From an uncultured Clostridia bacterium (lineage in GTDB: Bacteria > Bacillota > Clostridia > Christensenellales > UBA1242): a DNA stretch of 64,000 bases. Of the stretch, positions 15,830-23,716 are shown in pieces (position 1 is the stretch's first letter; each line of letters starts with the position of its first letter). The notes beneath the pieces are model-generated. The model searched no databases. It was not told where the DNA came from and saw only the letters and a list, made by a program, of their open reading frames with translations. The translations under genes were made by a program, and so were the position numbers. Location of the stretch: positions 1 to 64,000 of the forward strand of contig CAKVNK010000002.1 of NCBI GenBank assembly GCA_934777435.1, written 5' to 3'.

Positions 15830-16468
15830 ATGAAAAAATTTAGTTTTAAAACAACACAGAAAATAAGAAAAGAAATTTTAACTGAAAACAAAAATAAAGA
15901 TTCAGTGTTTTTTGCTGGAAACAACAATATGTTAATATCTGTTCCGCACGGTGTATCTCAAACACGATATGGTAAATTGAAAGTGGCGGAAATTGGGACT
16001 ATTCCGCTTGGTAAATTGCTTGCTGAGACAACAAACAGCAATATTATAATCAAAACTAAAAACAATTTTGATGACGCAAATAAAGATGAAGATTGTGCTT
16101 ACCGCAAAAAGATGAACAAGTTAATCAAACAATATAATATTAAATATATCATCGACTTACACAGTTTGGCTAAACACAGACCTTGTGATGTAAATTTAGG
16201 TATCCATTTAGGTTTAAACATAAAGAAGGACGAGCAAGCGTATGATAAGTTGGTTGAAATGCTTGAAAAAGATTTTATAGTAAGTATTGATGCACCTTTT
16301 ATGGCGTCAACTGGTACAATCAGCGGATACTACGCAAAAGAATTTGGCTTATGGACAATACAAATTGAAACAAACTGCAAGTTATTAGTTGAATCAAAAG
16401 AGATTAAAAGATTTAATCAGTTGGCTAACACGCTTGAACAATGGATAAACTGGCTAAACAATAGATAG
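15830..16468 (+). CDS. N-formylglutamate amidohydrolase-like protein
   Basis: The 212-residue protein resembles the N-formylglutamate amidohydrolase (FGase) superfamily of zinc amidohydrolases. Supporting motifs are ISVPHGVSQTR near residue 37, KVAEIGT shortly after, and IIDLHSL near residue 108, giving His, Glu and His as likely metal ligands. A late IQIETN could contribute a catalytic Glu. It has no signal peptide, so it is probably cytosolic. The ribosome binding site is weak (AGAGA about 12 nt upstream). No histidine-degradation genes lie nearby, so the substrate cannot be inferred from context. Confidence 0.6.
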   Translation: MKKFSFKTTQKIRKEILTENKNKDSVFFAGNNNMLISVPHGVSQTRYGKLKVAEIGTIPLGKLLAETTNSNIIIKTKNNFDDANKDEDCAYRKKMNKLIKQYNIKYIIDLHSLAKHRPCDVNLGIHLGLNIKKDEQAYDKLVEMLEKDFIVSIDAPFMASTGTISGYYAKEFGLWTIQIETNCKLLVESKEIKRFNQLANTLEQWINWLNNR

Positions 16469-16498
16469 ACAAACTTTAATAAATGTTTAAAATTTTGC

Positions 16499-16527
16499 TT
16501 GACTTAAAAGTTGGTTATCCGTAACAT
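16499..16527 (+). promoter_or_regulatory. Candidate promoter of the four-TM protein gene
   Basis: TTGACT (16499-16504) and TAACAT (16522-16527) are 17 bp apart, giving a leader of roughly 100 nt. Confidence 0.45.
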
Positions 16528-16635
16528 AAAAATAGAAAAGATAAAATCTTTCTTTGTAAAAAGCATGGCTACAAACTTTATTTAGCGTGTAAAATTAAGG
16601 TTAATAGCGGTGCAAACATAATTTAGGGAGGGTAT

Positions 16636-17202
16636 ATGGCAAAGAAAAAATCTAAAAAGAATATGCTTAACATTGTTTTTGCAATCGTGGTTGTTGCTTT
16701 GGCAGTTGTTACTATCTGCACAATGTTTATGCCAGTGTTCACAACAAAAACATCTGCTTTAGGTGGTGCAGTTTCAAACGCTTCACACATTAAAGGTTTA
16801 GATGTTATCACCGCTGCATTTAAAGGTGAAACTTCATCTGATTTATCAAGCGGTGCAAATGCACTTATCGCTTTGAAAAATAGTGACGAAGCAGGTGCTG
16901 TTACAGGCATTTTCTGCTGGATGTACTTTTTAACAGTGGTTGTTAGTGCTGCAATTTTGGTGTTTGCAGTTCTTAGAATTTTTGGTTTCAGATTTAAACT
17001 TGTTAACTCAATTTTAGGCCTTGCTGTTATCGTATTGGCTTTGGTTGCTTTCATTTGTGGCTTTGTTGTTGCAAGCAAATTCGGCAGTGTTGATTTGGGT
17101 TCTTGGTTGTCTGGTAAAACAGTTGCTAACGTTGCAAACTACTTCATGTTGATTGGCGTTGTTGCTGGTGGCACAAATATTTGTTTGGCTAGACGTAAAT
17201 AA
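16636..17202 (+). CDS. Hypothetical small membrane protein with four transmembrane segments
   Basis: I do not recognise this 188-residue protein. It starts with a Lys-rich stretch (MAKKKSKKN). The first hydrophobic helix is at about 10-33, followed by an outside loop rich in Ser, Ala and Gly (about 35-85), then helices at about 90-112, 120-148 and 160-182. AGGGAGGG lies just before the ATG, and a strong terminator follows at 17227-17258, so it appears to be a single-gene unit. The fold is reminiscent of small tetraspan membrane proteins, but no family motif is evident. Confidence 0.7.
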   Translation: MAKKKSKKNMLNIVFAIVVVALAVVTICTMFMPVFTTKTSALGGAVSNASHIKGLDVITAAFKGETSSDLSSGANALIALKNSDEAGAVTGIFCWMYFLTVVVSAAILVFAVLRIFGFRFKLVNSILGLAVIVLALVAFICGFVVASKFGSVDLGSWLSGKTVANVANYFMLIGVVAGGTNICLARRK

Positions 17203-17226
17203 CAAAATAAATTCAATTTAATTTAG

Positions 17227-17258
17227 AAAAGTTCAACAATCAGTGTTGAACTTTTTTT
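17227..17258 (+). terminator. Terminator of the four-TM protein gene
   Basis: AAAAGTTCAACA and TGTTGAACTTTT form a perfect 12-bp stem with loop ATCAG, then a T-run. Confidence 0.9.
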
Positions 17259-17308
17259 GTTGAATATTGCAAAAAATTAAATAAACTATTTTCAAAAGTT
17301 TCAGTTTA

Positions 17309-17317
17309 TGTTATACT
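17309..17317 (+). promoter_or_regulatory. Extended -10 promoter of tRNA-Leu
   Basis: TGTTATACT is an extended -10 element. The matching -35 position (TTTTCA, 17289-17294) is weak. The tRNA begins about 19 nt downstream. Confidence 0.5.
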
Positions 17318-17335
17318 AAGCACGTGTTTTTATAT

Positions 17336-17421
17336 GCGGTTATGGCGGAACGGCAGACGCACTAGTTTCAGGTACTAGTGGGAGAAATCCCGTGCAGGTT
17401 CAAATCCTGTTAACCGCACCA
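17336..17421 (+). tRNA. tRNA-Leu (anticodon CAG)
   Basis: The acceptor GCGGTTA pairs with TAACCGC. The anticodon stem CTAGT/ACTAG holds loop TTCAGGT, which gives anticodon CAG with G37. A long variable arm (GGGAGAAATCCC) marks a class II tRNA. The T-arm contains GGTTCAAATCC, and discriminator A plus CCA are encoded at the 3' end. Confidence 0.95.
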
Positions 17422-17426
17422 GCGTT

Positions 17427-17456
17427 GCAACTCGGCTTTTAGTCGGGTTGTTTTTT
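17427..17456 (+). terminator. Terminator of tRNA-Leu
   Basis: CAACTCG (17428-17434) pairs with CGGGTTG (17444-17450, one wobble) and is followed by TTTTTT. Confidence 0.8.
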
Positions 17457-17714
17457 AACAGGCTATAATTAATGTGCCTAGTTGTTTGGTGTATGTTATG
17501 TGGTTAAGTGGTGTAGTTTAAATTAATTTGAAAAGGTGTACTGTAAAATCAATCAATTTTTTGATTGTAATTTGAATATTGTGGACTTAATGATTGTGAA
17601 TATTGGAGTCTGATTATTTGATGGGTGTTGAAGATACAACAGGACTAAATTTGCTTTACTTTTTTTTTGCTTTATTTCATAATAAAAACATAAAATGTTA
17701 ATTTAGGAGATTTT

Positions 17715-17981
17715 ATGATTGAATTTAGATATGATACTCAACTTTTAATTTCAGGTGAAAACTTGGAAGAAGATGTTGTAAGAGATTACTTTTTGAAAAA
17801 CTTTAAAGGCGATTGCCTTATTGCTGTTGGCGATGGTCTTGGCAGATATAGTGATACTATTAAAATTCACTTCCACACCAACGAACCTTGGGACGTGCTT
17901 AAATATTGCCGTACCCTTGGCGAAATCTATGACATAGTTGTTGAAGATATGGATAGACAATCTCGTGGATTGAAGGGCTAA
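17715..17981 (+). CDS. Small stand-alone protein resembling the FakA/YloV (DAK-like kinase) central domain
   Basis: The 88-residue protein resembles a segment of FakA/YloV-type fatty-acid kinases: LIAVGDGLGRYSDTIKIHFH, then HTNEPWDVLKYC, then GEIYDIVVEDMDRQ. In full-length proteins this block follows the ATP-binding Dak domain and precedes the C-terminal domain; here it stands alone with a good AGGAG and its own stop. No Dak kinase domain is nearby. It may be a regulatory or partner domain, and kinase activity is not expected from this fragment. The HD hydrolase gene begins 13 nt downstream, so they are probably co-transcribed. Confidence 0.6.
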   Translation: MIEFRYDTQLLISGENLEEDVVRDYFLKNFKGDCLIAVGDGLGRYSDTIKIHFHTNEPWDVLKYCRTLGEIYDIVVEDMDRQSRGLKG

Positions 17982-17994
17982 ATAAAGGATAAAA

Positions 17995-18534
17995 ATGCAA
18001 AATCTAGATTATAATTTTGTTTTGAATTTTGCGGGAAAAAAGCACGAAGGGCAGTTGCGTGCTGATGGTGTCACGCCCTATATTGAGCACCCTATTAAAG
18101 TTGCAGAATTGGTTAAAAAATACAAAAAATCTAGAAATATAGATGCTATTGTTGCAGCAGCATTATTGCACGATACTTTGGAAGACACTTACACTTCTTA
18201 TCGTGAATTAGTTGATAATTTTGGCGAAATTGTTGCAAGCATGGTTATGGAAGTAACCACTGCGTCATATATGCCACACCTTGTTGGCAAAGGTAATTAT
18301 TTAAAACACAAAATGATAGATATGTCTAACTACTCACTTTGCATTAAGTTGGCAGACAGGCTTGCAAATCTTATGGATGCGGGCAGTTTATCGGAAGAAC
18401 GCAGGCAAAGGATAGTTTTTGATACATACGAAATTTTAGAGTATTTAGAAGAAAAACGCCAACTTACCGAAGCCCACAAAGCATTGATTGAAGCAATTAA
18501 AGTTGAACTTAAAAAACTTGAGCAATCAAAATAA
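17995..18534 (+). CDS. HD-domain protein of the small alarmone hydrolase (SpoT/Mesh1-like) type
   Basis: The 179-residue single-domain protein matches the hydrolase half of RelA/SpoT enzymes. It has HEGQLRADGVTPYIEHP near residue 17, AAALLHDTLEDT with the HD pair near residue 62, and CIKLADRLANLMD near residue 120. In the family these motifs bind Mn2+ and remove pyrophosphate from (p)ppGpp. No synthetase or ACT domain is present. It follows the FakA-like fragment after 13 nt, and a terminator lies right after it. Confidence 0.75.
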   Translation: MQNLDYNFVLNFAGKKHEGQLRADGVTPYIEHPIKVAELVKKYKKSRNIDAIVAAALLHDTLEDTYTSYRELVDNFGEIVASMVMEVTTASYMPHLVGKGNYLKHKMIDMSNYSLCIKLADRLANLMDAGSLSEERRQRIVFDTYEILEYLEEKRQLTEAHKALIEAIKVELKKLEQSK

Positions 18535-18553
18535 CAAAATAAAAAATAAAGCC

Positions 18554-18588
18554 ACAAAAAATACGATTGACAAGATCGTGTTTTTTTG
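18554..18588 (+). terminator. Terminator after the HD hydrolase gene
   Basis: ACGAT and ATCGT (18563-18578), extended by flanking A/T pairs, are followed by T7. The loop overlaps the -35 hexamer of the next promoter. Confidence 0.7.
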
Positions 18589-18595
18589 TTAGTAT
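18567..18595 (+). promoter_or_regulatory. Promoter of the rpmH operon
   Basis: A consensus TTGACA (18567-18572) and TAGTAT (18590-18595) are 17 bp apart. Transcription would start at about 18602, within the first strand of the leader's outer stem. Confidence 0.5.
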
Positions 18596-18598
18596 AAC

Positions 18599-18761
18599 CA
18601 CAATAGGAATTCTGTTTTAAGATTTTATCTTAATGTTGGCGTTTTGCCTAAATCTGAAAGGCTTTGGCCTTGACTTAACCTATTGTGCCGATTTTTTTGT
18701 GGTCGAATAAGGCAAAAAAGTGGGCTTGGTTTTTTAAACCACTGATTTTAAAGGAGGAACT
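18599..18761 (+). promoter_or_regulatory. Structured leader RNA of rpmH (candidate cis-regulatory RNA)
   Basis: CACAATAGG (18599-18607) and CCTATTGTG (18679-18687) form a 9-bp closing stem around three local hairpins: TTAAGAT-TTT-ATCTTAA, GGC-GTTTT-GCC and AAGGC-TTTG-GCCTT. This predicts a four-way junction of about 89 nt followed by CCGATTTTTTTG, a terminator-like U-run. Competing pairings are visible downstream: TGCC (18687-18690) with GGCA before A6, and AGTGG with CCACT just before the ribosome binding site. I do not recognise it as a known riboswitch class. Confidence 0.5.
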
Positions 18762-18896
18762 ATGAAACAAACTTACCAACCAAAGAAAAAACAACGCAGT
18801 AAAGTGCACGGTTTTAGAGCAAGGATGAAATCATTGTCTGGCCGTAAAGTGTTGAAAAGACGCAGAAACAAAGGCAAAAAAGAATTAACAAGATAG
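18762..18896 (+). CDS. rpmH: 50S ribosomal protein L34
   Basis: This 44-residue gene encodes MKQTYQPKKKQRSKVHGFRA and continues with the L34 signature (RMKSLSGRKVLKRRRNKGKK). AAGGAGG lies just before the ATG. L34 is a small basic ribosomal protein usually encoded next to rnpA near the origin, as here. rnpA follows after 18 nt. The long structured leader suggests post-transcriptional control. Confidence 0.97.
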   Translation: MKQTYQPKKKQRSKVHGFRARMKSLSGRKVLKRRRNKGKKELTR

Positions 18897-18914
18897 TTCT
18901 TTTAGGTATGGCGT

Positions 18915-19280
18915 ATGCTTAAAAAAGAGAACAGGCTTAAAAAGCGAAAAGAGTTCAACTATGTTTACAAAAAAGGCGAAATTGCCCACAGCACAAGTTT
19001 TTTTGTGCATTACACCAAAACTTGGCGAAGCACACCGCAAATTGGCATTTCAGTAAGTAAACAAGTTGGCAACAGTGTGGTACGCAGTCGTGTTAAGCGT
19101 ATCATAAGCGAAGCGTGCAGATTAAATATTGAAAAGTTTGAAAATAAAAATTACGTTATAACAGCAAAGCAACCAGCAGTTACAAAAACAAGTGTTGAAA
19201 TTTCAAACGAACTTTTACACTTGCTTAAAAAAGCAGGTTTATTGAAAGTGCAAACTGAACAAGCAGGTCAAAATGATTAA
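18915..19280 (+). CDS. rnpA: Ribonuclease P protein component
   Basis: RnpA is the protein subunit that helps the RNase P RNA cleave tRNA 5' leaders. The 121-residue basic protein begins LKKENRLKKRKEFNYVYKKG and has the conserved arginine-rich motif as NSVVRSRVKRIISEA (usually closer to RNRVKR). The ribosome binding site is modest (TTTTAGG). Its end overlaps yidD by 8 nt, which indicates translational coupling. Confidence 0.94.
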   Translation: MLKKENRLKKRKEFNYVYKKGEIAHSTSFFVHYTKTWRSTPQIGISVSKQVGNSVVRSRVKRIISEACRLNIEKFENKNYVITAKQPAVTKTSVEISNELLHLLKKAGLLKVQTEQAGQND

Positions 19281-19560
19281 TTTTTTGTTTTTGCTATATT
19301 ATATTTTGTGCTTTCCTTTAACCGTGTTATGTTTGGCACTTATTGGGCTTTACAGATTGGTTATTAGGTATGCTTTACAACGTAGTTGTAATTTTATTCC
19401 AACTTGCAGTAAGTATGGTTGGGATTCAATTTTACATTTTGGTGCAATCTGGGGTGGAATTTTAACGCTTAAAAGGTTGCTTAAATGCACGCCAAATCAC
19501 AAGGCAGGGTTAGACTTGCCAAAATTAAATTTAATGGGAAATTATAAATGGAAATGTTAA
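19273..19560 (+). CDS. yidD: Membrane protein insertion efficiency factor YidD
   Basis: The 95-residue protein has one N-terminal hydrophobic helix and the YidD core: RSCNFIPTCSKYGWDSILHF, GGILTLKRLLKCTP, with the family cysteines. YidD lies at the inner face of the membrane and assists YidC-dependent insertion. It overlaps rnpA at its start and yidC at its end, which is the usual rnpA-yidD-yidC arrangement. Confidence 0.9.
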   Translation: MINFLFLLYYILCFPLTVLCLALIGLYRLVIRYALQRSCNFIPTCSKYGWDSILHFGAIWGGILTLKRLLKCTPNHKAGLDLPKLNLMGNYKWKC

Positions 19561-20594
19561 CTAACACAATGTTTTTAAAAGCAGACATGTGGACAACTTT
19601 AATTGACCTTTTTGCAAAATGGATTGTCAATTATGGTTGGACTATTGTTGTTTTTACCATTTGCTTAAAGTTGGTGTTGTCACCACTTGATATTTTGCAA
19701 CGTGTGGCATCAAGCAAGCAACAAAGGGCAATGGCTATTATGCAACCCGAAATTGATGCAATCAATCAAAAATATGCAGGCAAAAGGGAAAAGATTAACC
19801 AAGAAACAACCAACCTTTACAAGAAACACAATGTGAAAGTTGGTGGTATGTGTTTGAGCATGCTTTTACCACTTGTTATCACGCTTGTTGTGTTCTTCAC
19901 ATTGTACGGTAGCATCAGAAGTTACGGCAATGATAAGATTTACACCACTTACAAGCAGTTAGACGCTGCTTATGTTCAAGCAGAAACAAACTGGAACGCC
20001 CCTGGCACAGACATTGATAAAGATGCTTTTGACAACGACATTAAAGTTTACATAAAATCAGAAATCAGCAAGCAATATGAAACATACAAAAAGCAAAATA
20101 GTTGGTTCTGGGTTAAAAATGTTTGGAAAGCAGACACAAACACCAGCCAATTTGTTGATTTTGATGCTTATGCAAAACATCAAAAGTTGAACGATGAAGC
20201 AAAGACAGAAGCAAAAGTGCGTTATGAATTTATCACCGCCACAATTTTGGACGGCAAAAATAACGCAAATGGTTATTATATTTTGATTGTGCTTGCAGTT
20301 GCAGTATCTTTCTTAACACAATTCTTATCTGCAAAAGTGCTTGCACCAAAAGGGCAAAAATTAAACACTATGAACAAAGTGATGATGGCAATTATTCCAC
20401 TTTCTATGATTGCGTTTGTGCTTACATCTAACGTGGTGTTCACACTTTATATCATCACCAACTCGGTTGTAACTTCAATCCTTAACACCATTTTAACCTT
20501 GATTTTTAGAAGCAAGGCTAAAAAAGGGCAAGATATTTTAATACCTAAAAAGAATATTCAAGTGGTTGAATACAGCAGAAATTATAAAAAATAA
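19548..20594 (+). CDS. yidC: Membrane protein insertase YidC (SpoIIIJ/Oxa1 family)
   Basis: YidC inserts proteins into the cytoplasmic membrane; the SpoIIIJ paralogue is also needed for forespore development. The 348-residue protein has the family core with a first core helix (GWTIVVFTICLKLVLSPLDI, including a positively charged groove residue), the cytosolic helical hairpin, and later helices with FLTQFLSAKVLAP and TSNVVFTLYIITNS. An unusual extracytoplasmic insert of about 110 residues (about 130-235, rich in Lys, Asp and Tyr) lies between core helices. No lipobox cysteine is visible, unlike many Gram-positive YidC proteins. The start overlaps yidD by 13 nt. Confidence 0.92.
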   Translation: MEMLTNTMFLKADMWTTLIDLFAKWIVNYGWTIVVFTICLKLVLSPLDILQRVASSKQQRAMAIMQPEIDAINQKYAGKREKINQETTNLYKKHNVKVGGMCLSMLLPLVITLVVFFTLYGSIRSYGNDKIYTTYKQLDAAYVQAETNWNAPGTDIDKDAFDNDIKVYIKSEISKQYETYKKQNSWFWVKNVWKADTNTSQFVDFDAYAKHQKLNDEAKTEAKVRYEFITATILDGKNNANGYYILIVLAVAVSFLTQFLSAKVLAPKGQKLNTMNKVMMAIIPLSMIAFVLTSNVVFTLYIITNSVVTSILNTILTLIFRSKAKKGQDILIPKKNIQVVEYSRNYKK

Positions 20595-20603
20595 TTTAAC
20601 TTG

Positions 20604-20688
20604 TTTAACCACGATGTTCAAACTTAAAAATTTAATTTTAGCATTATGTGGTTAAAATAAAACACAACAAAAAACTTTTTTAAGTTTT
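20604..20688 (+). promoter_or_regulatory. Inverted repeats in the yidC-jag spacer
   Basis: TTTAACCAC (20604-20612) and GTGGTTAAA (20648-20656) are a perfect 9-bp inverted repeat with a 35-nt loop. A second hairpin, AAACTT-TTTT-AAGTTT (20673-20688), sits just ahead of AAGGAGG. Together they could modulate jag translation (inference). Confidence 0.35.
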
Positions 20689-20699
20689 AAGGAGGAAAA

Positions 20700-21449
20700 A
20701 TGCAAATTGAAGCAACAGGCAAGAGTGTGGAAATTGCAATTCAAAATGGGCTACTTGAGTGTGGCCTTAAACGTGAAGACGTAAAAATTAAAGTTCTTGA
20801 CGAAGGTGGCCTTTTTAAAAAGGCAAAAGTTGTGCTTTCTTGGGGTGAAGAAGAAACAACTGAACCAGAAAAAGTTGAAACTAATGTAACCGAACAACCA
20901 ACATCGGAAAATGTTGAAACAACCGAAACCGCAGTTGAGGAAAAGGTTGATGTTGAAGCCCCAAAAACAGAAAAGAAACGCAAAGTTGTTGATTCAACAC
21001 GTTTACAAGCACGTGGTATTGAATTTTTAACTGGGCTTGCACGTTTGATTGACGAAAATGCAACCGTTGAGTGCACTGCCGGTGAAAACGAACTCAATTT
21101 CAGTGTTCATGGTGAAAAAGTTGGCAAATTGATTGGATATCATGGCGAAAATATGCAAGCAATACAAATGTTGTTATCTGGCCTTAAAACAAAAGGCGAA
21201 GGTGCAATAAGGATGTATTTGGATATTGACGGTTACAAACAAAACCGCAATCAATCTATCATCGACTTGGCAAACAAAATTGCTGAACAAGCAATTAAAA
21301 TAGAACGTAATATCCACATGGACCCTATGAACGCTTACGATAGACGTATTGTTCACACAACACTTCAAGGCCGTGAAGATGTTACAACTGAATCAACAGG
21401 CGAAGGCGAAAAACGCCACGTTGTAATCAAACCTATCTTCAAAAAATAG
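20700..21449 (+). CDS. jag: RNA-binding protein Jag/KhpB (SpoIIIJ-associated)
   Basis: The 249-residue protein has an N-terminal Jag_N domain (about 1-48, ending FKKAKVVLSW) and an acidic Glu/Val/Thr linker (about 50-95). It then has a KH domain with GKLIGYHGENMQAIQ and a C-terminal R3H domain (MNAYDRRIVHTTLQGR). KhpB proteins bind RNA and influence cell elongation and division. It follows yidC in the conserved order with AAGGAGG directly upstream. Confidence 0.94.
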   Translation: MQIEATGKSVEIAIQNGLLECGLKREDVKIKVLDEGGLFKKAKVVLSWGEEETTEPEKVETNVTEQPTSENVETTETAVEEKVDVEAPKTEKKRKVVDSTRLQARGIEFLTGLARLIDENATVECTAGENELNFSVHGEKVGKLIGYHGENMQAIQMLLSGLKTKGEGAIRMYLDIDGYKQNRNQSIIDLANKIAEQAIKIERNIHMDPMNAYDRRIVHTTLQGREDVTTESTGEGEKRHVVIKPIFKK

Positions 21450-21526
21450 GGTTGTCATCAATTTTATTCTTAAAATTGAGCCTTAACATATCTTCAAGAG
21501 ATAGATTATCTAAAAGATTAGAAATC

Positions 21527-21559
21527 AAAAAGTGGGAAAATGCTTCCTACTTTTTTTTT
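21527..21559 (+). terminator. Terminator of the rpmH-jag operon
   Basis: AAAGTGGGAA and TTCCTACTTT (21529-21553, one G-T pair) are followed by T7. Confidence 0.8.
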
Positions 21560-21699
21560 GTTGTGCTTTTGTCTTTGTTTATTTTTAGAGAAGGGAAAAT
21601 AACTCAAACACTATTAATTAAACGAATATATAGCGTTTGATTGACTACAATTTGTTGCAGTTTTAATAAACAGAAAGGTGAATTGCCTTTTTAGTTTGT

Positions 21700-21728
21700 T
21701 TGACATTTATACTGGTTGCTGTTATACT
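21700..21728 (+). promoter_or_regulatory. Promoter of lysS
   Basis: TTGACA (21700-21705) and TATACT (21723-21728) are 17 bp apart with an extended TGT before the -10. The leader is about 53 nt. Confidence 0.75.
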
Positions 21729-21787
21729 TTAATCAACTATAAAATTTGCCACTTAAATTTAATTAATCGGTGGCAGTGGGAGATAAT

Positions 21788-23332
21788 ATGGACAATAACA
21801 ACATTAACCAAATGAGTGAATTTGACATTAAAGTGGAAAAAGTTAAAAAACTTGAAAGTCTTGGCGAAAAGGCTTACAAAGCAAAATTTGAAAAAACACA
21901 TGAAATTCATGATTTGGAAAAATATGAACTTGGCACAAAGGTTAGCATTGCTGGCCGTATGATTTTTAAACGTACATTTGGCAAGTTGATTTTTGCTAGG
22001 TTGTATGCTATTGGTGACAATCATGATATTGATGCAACAAAACCTTTGCGTACAAGTGTGCAAATCAGCCTTAACTTTAACATTGTTGGTGCTGCTGCAC
22101 TTGCTAAATTTAAAGAATTTTGCGATGTTGGTGACTTTGTTGGTGTTAGTGGTGAACTTATCCGCACTCAAACTGGCGAATTGACCGTTCAAGTTGAAAC
22201 ATTTGAACTTCTTTCAAAGGCTTTGCGTGGTTTGCCTGAAAAATTCCATGGTTTGGTTGATATGGAATCACGTTACCGTCAAAGATATTTGGATATTATT
22301 TCTAATGAACAATCACGTCAAGTGTTTATCACACGTAGCAAGGCTGTTTCATTTATCAGAAATTATTTGGAAAAACACGGCTTCTTTGAAGTTGAAACTC
22401 CAGTTTTGCAAGTTAACGTAAGTGGGGCAAGTGCAAAACCTTTCTTCACACACCACAATGCCCTTGATTTGGACTGCAACCTTAGAATTGCAACTGAAAC
22501 ATGGCTTAAAATGGTTAATGCTGCCGGTTTTGACAAAGTGTTTGAATTGGGTAAGGACTTCCGTAACGAAGGTATGGATCCAACCCACTTGCAAGAATTT
22601 ACACAAGTTGAGTGGTACGCTTCATATTGGGACTTTGAAGATAATGTTAAATTCTTCCAAGGCTTTATTAAAGAATTGATGCTTAATGTTATTGGCACAA
22701 CAAAAATCACTGTTGCTGGCAATGAACTTGACTTTGGTAAAGATAATTGGGAACGTATCAACTATGTTGAAAAGATGCGTGAACTTCTTGGTTTTGACTT
22801 CCTTGAAATTGAAGATGCTGACCTTTTGCGTGAAAAAATTGCATCAACCAAAAAGTTTGCAGTTGGTGAACTGGACGGTTACAAATCATGCCGTGCGTTG
22901 ATAGACTATGCTTACAAAAAACTTATCCGTGCAAACATTGTTGGGCCTACAATTCTTTATAACTATCCTGCATTCTTAAAAACTTTGGCACGCCGTAACG
23001 ATAATGACGGCAGAGTTACTGATGTTTTCCAAGTTGTTGTTAATGGTGCTGAAATTCTTAATGCTTACAGCGAACTTGTTAACCCACTTGAACAACGTCA
23101 AGCACTTGTTGACCAACTTAAAGATAAGGCAAATGGCGATGACGAAACTATGGACTTGGACGAAGACTTTTTGCTTGCTATGGAACATGGCATGCCACCA
23201 ATGTCAGGTTTAGGTTTTGGTATTGACCGCTTTATTATGATGATTTATGACCTTCCAAATATCCGTGACAGCATTTTATTCCCTATGACAAAACCAGTTG
23301 TAGACAATGCTTCCAACGCTGATAAGGAATAA
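21788..23332 (+). CDS. lysS: Lysyl-tRNA synthetase, class II
   Basis: LysS charges tRNA-Lys. The 514-residue protein has the N-terminal OB-fold anticodon-binding domain (VSIAGRMIFKRTFGKLIFAR) and the class II core. Motif 2 is FRNEGMDPTHLQEFTQVEWY, and motif 3 is GLGFGIDRFIMMIYDLPNIRDSILFP. I chose the ATG at 21788 because GGGAG lies 7 nt before it; an in-frame GTG at 21770 is less likely. No T-box leader is seen. Confidence 0.95.
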   Translation: MDNNNINQMSEFDIKVEKVKKLESLGEKAYKAKFEKTHEIHDLEKYELGTKVSIAGRMIFKRTFGKLIFARLYAIGDNHDIDATKPLRTSVQISLNFNIVGAAALAKFKEFCDVGDFVGVSGELIRTQTGELTVQVETFELLSKALRGLPEKFHGLVDMESRYRQRYLDIISNEQSRQVFITRSKAVSFIRNYLEKHGFFEVETPVLQVNVSGASAKPFFTHHNALDLDCNLRIATETWLKMVNAAGFDKVFELGKDFRNEGMDPTHLQEFTQVEWYASYWDFEDNVKFFQGFIKELMLNVIGTTKITVAGNELDFGKDNWERINYVEKMRELLGFDFLEIEDADLLREKIASTKKFAVGELDGYKSCRALIDYAYKKLIRANIVGPTILYNYPAFLKTLARRNDNDGRVTDVFQVVVNGAEILNAYSELVNPLEQRQALVDQLKDKANGDDETMDLDEDFLLAMEHGMPPMSGLGFGIDRFIMMIYDLPNIRDSILFPMTKPVVDNASNADKE

Positions 23333-23375
23333 CAAGAATAATAGGTATTATTGTTTTAAGTTTTAGGAGATTAGT

Positions 23376-23690
23376 GTGAACAAAAGCCAATTAGAAAAAG
23401 AGATTAAAACAAGAACAGAAATCTTAAAAGATTATTTAGGCAAAGTTCAACAAATTCAAAATTCTAGGTATGATATTGAGTGTCAAACATATTTTACAAC
23501 TGTTAACAACATCATAAGAAAAATGAACAAAATTTGGGCTAACTTATCTTCATACAGTGAGGCTGAATTTGCAAATTTAAATTTTAAACAAATTATTGCA
23601 GATTTAGATAACATGATGATTGAACCTAAAATGACTTACGACCACATTAAATCAAGGGGCTTTTTACCAGCACCACCAAGAACCTATTAA
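23376..23690 (+). CDS. Small hypothetical helical protein
   Basis: This 104-residue protein starts at a GTG with AGGAG 5 nt before it. It is predicted to be largely helical (QLEKEIKTRTEILKDYLGKV...), has no membrane segment, and ends FLPAPPRTY. I do not recognise the family. It follows lysS by 43 nt with no terminator between, so the two are probably co-transcribed. A clear terminator follows. Confidence 0.65.
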   Translation: MNKSQLEKEIKTRTEILKDYLGKVQQIQNSRYDIECQTYFTTVNNIIRKMNKIWANLSSYSEAEFANLNFKQIIADLDNMMIEPKMTYDHIKSRGFLPAPPRTY

Positions 23691-23716
23691 ATATTAATAG
23701 ATATATTGATAATTAT

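Noticed and set aside
21452..21640. 62-codon open frame after jag
   Set aside because: It contains the jag terminator stem and no credible ribosome binding site.
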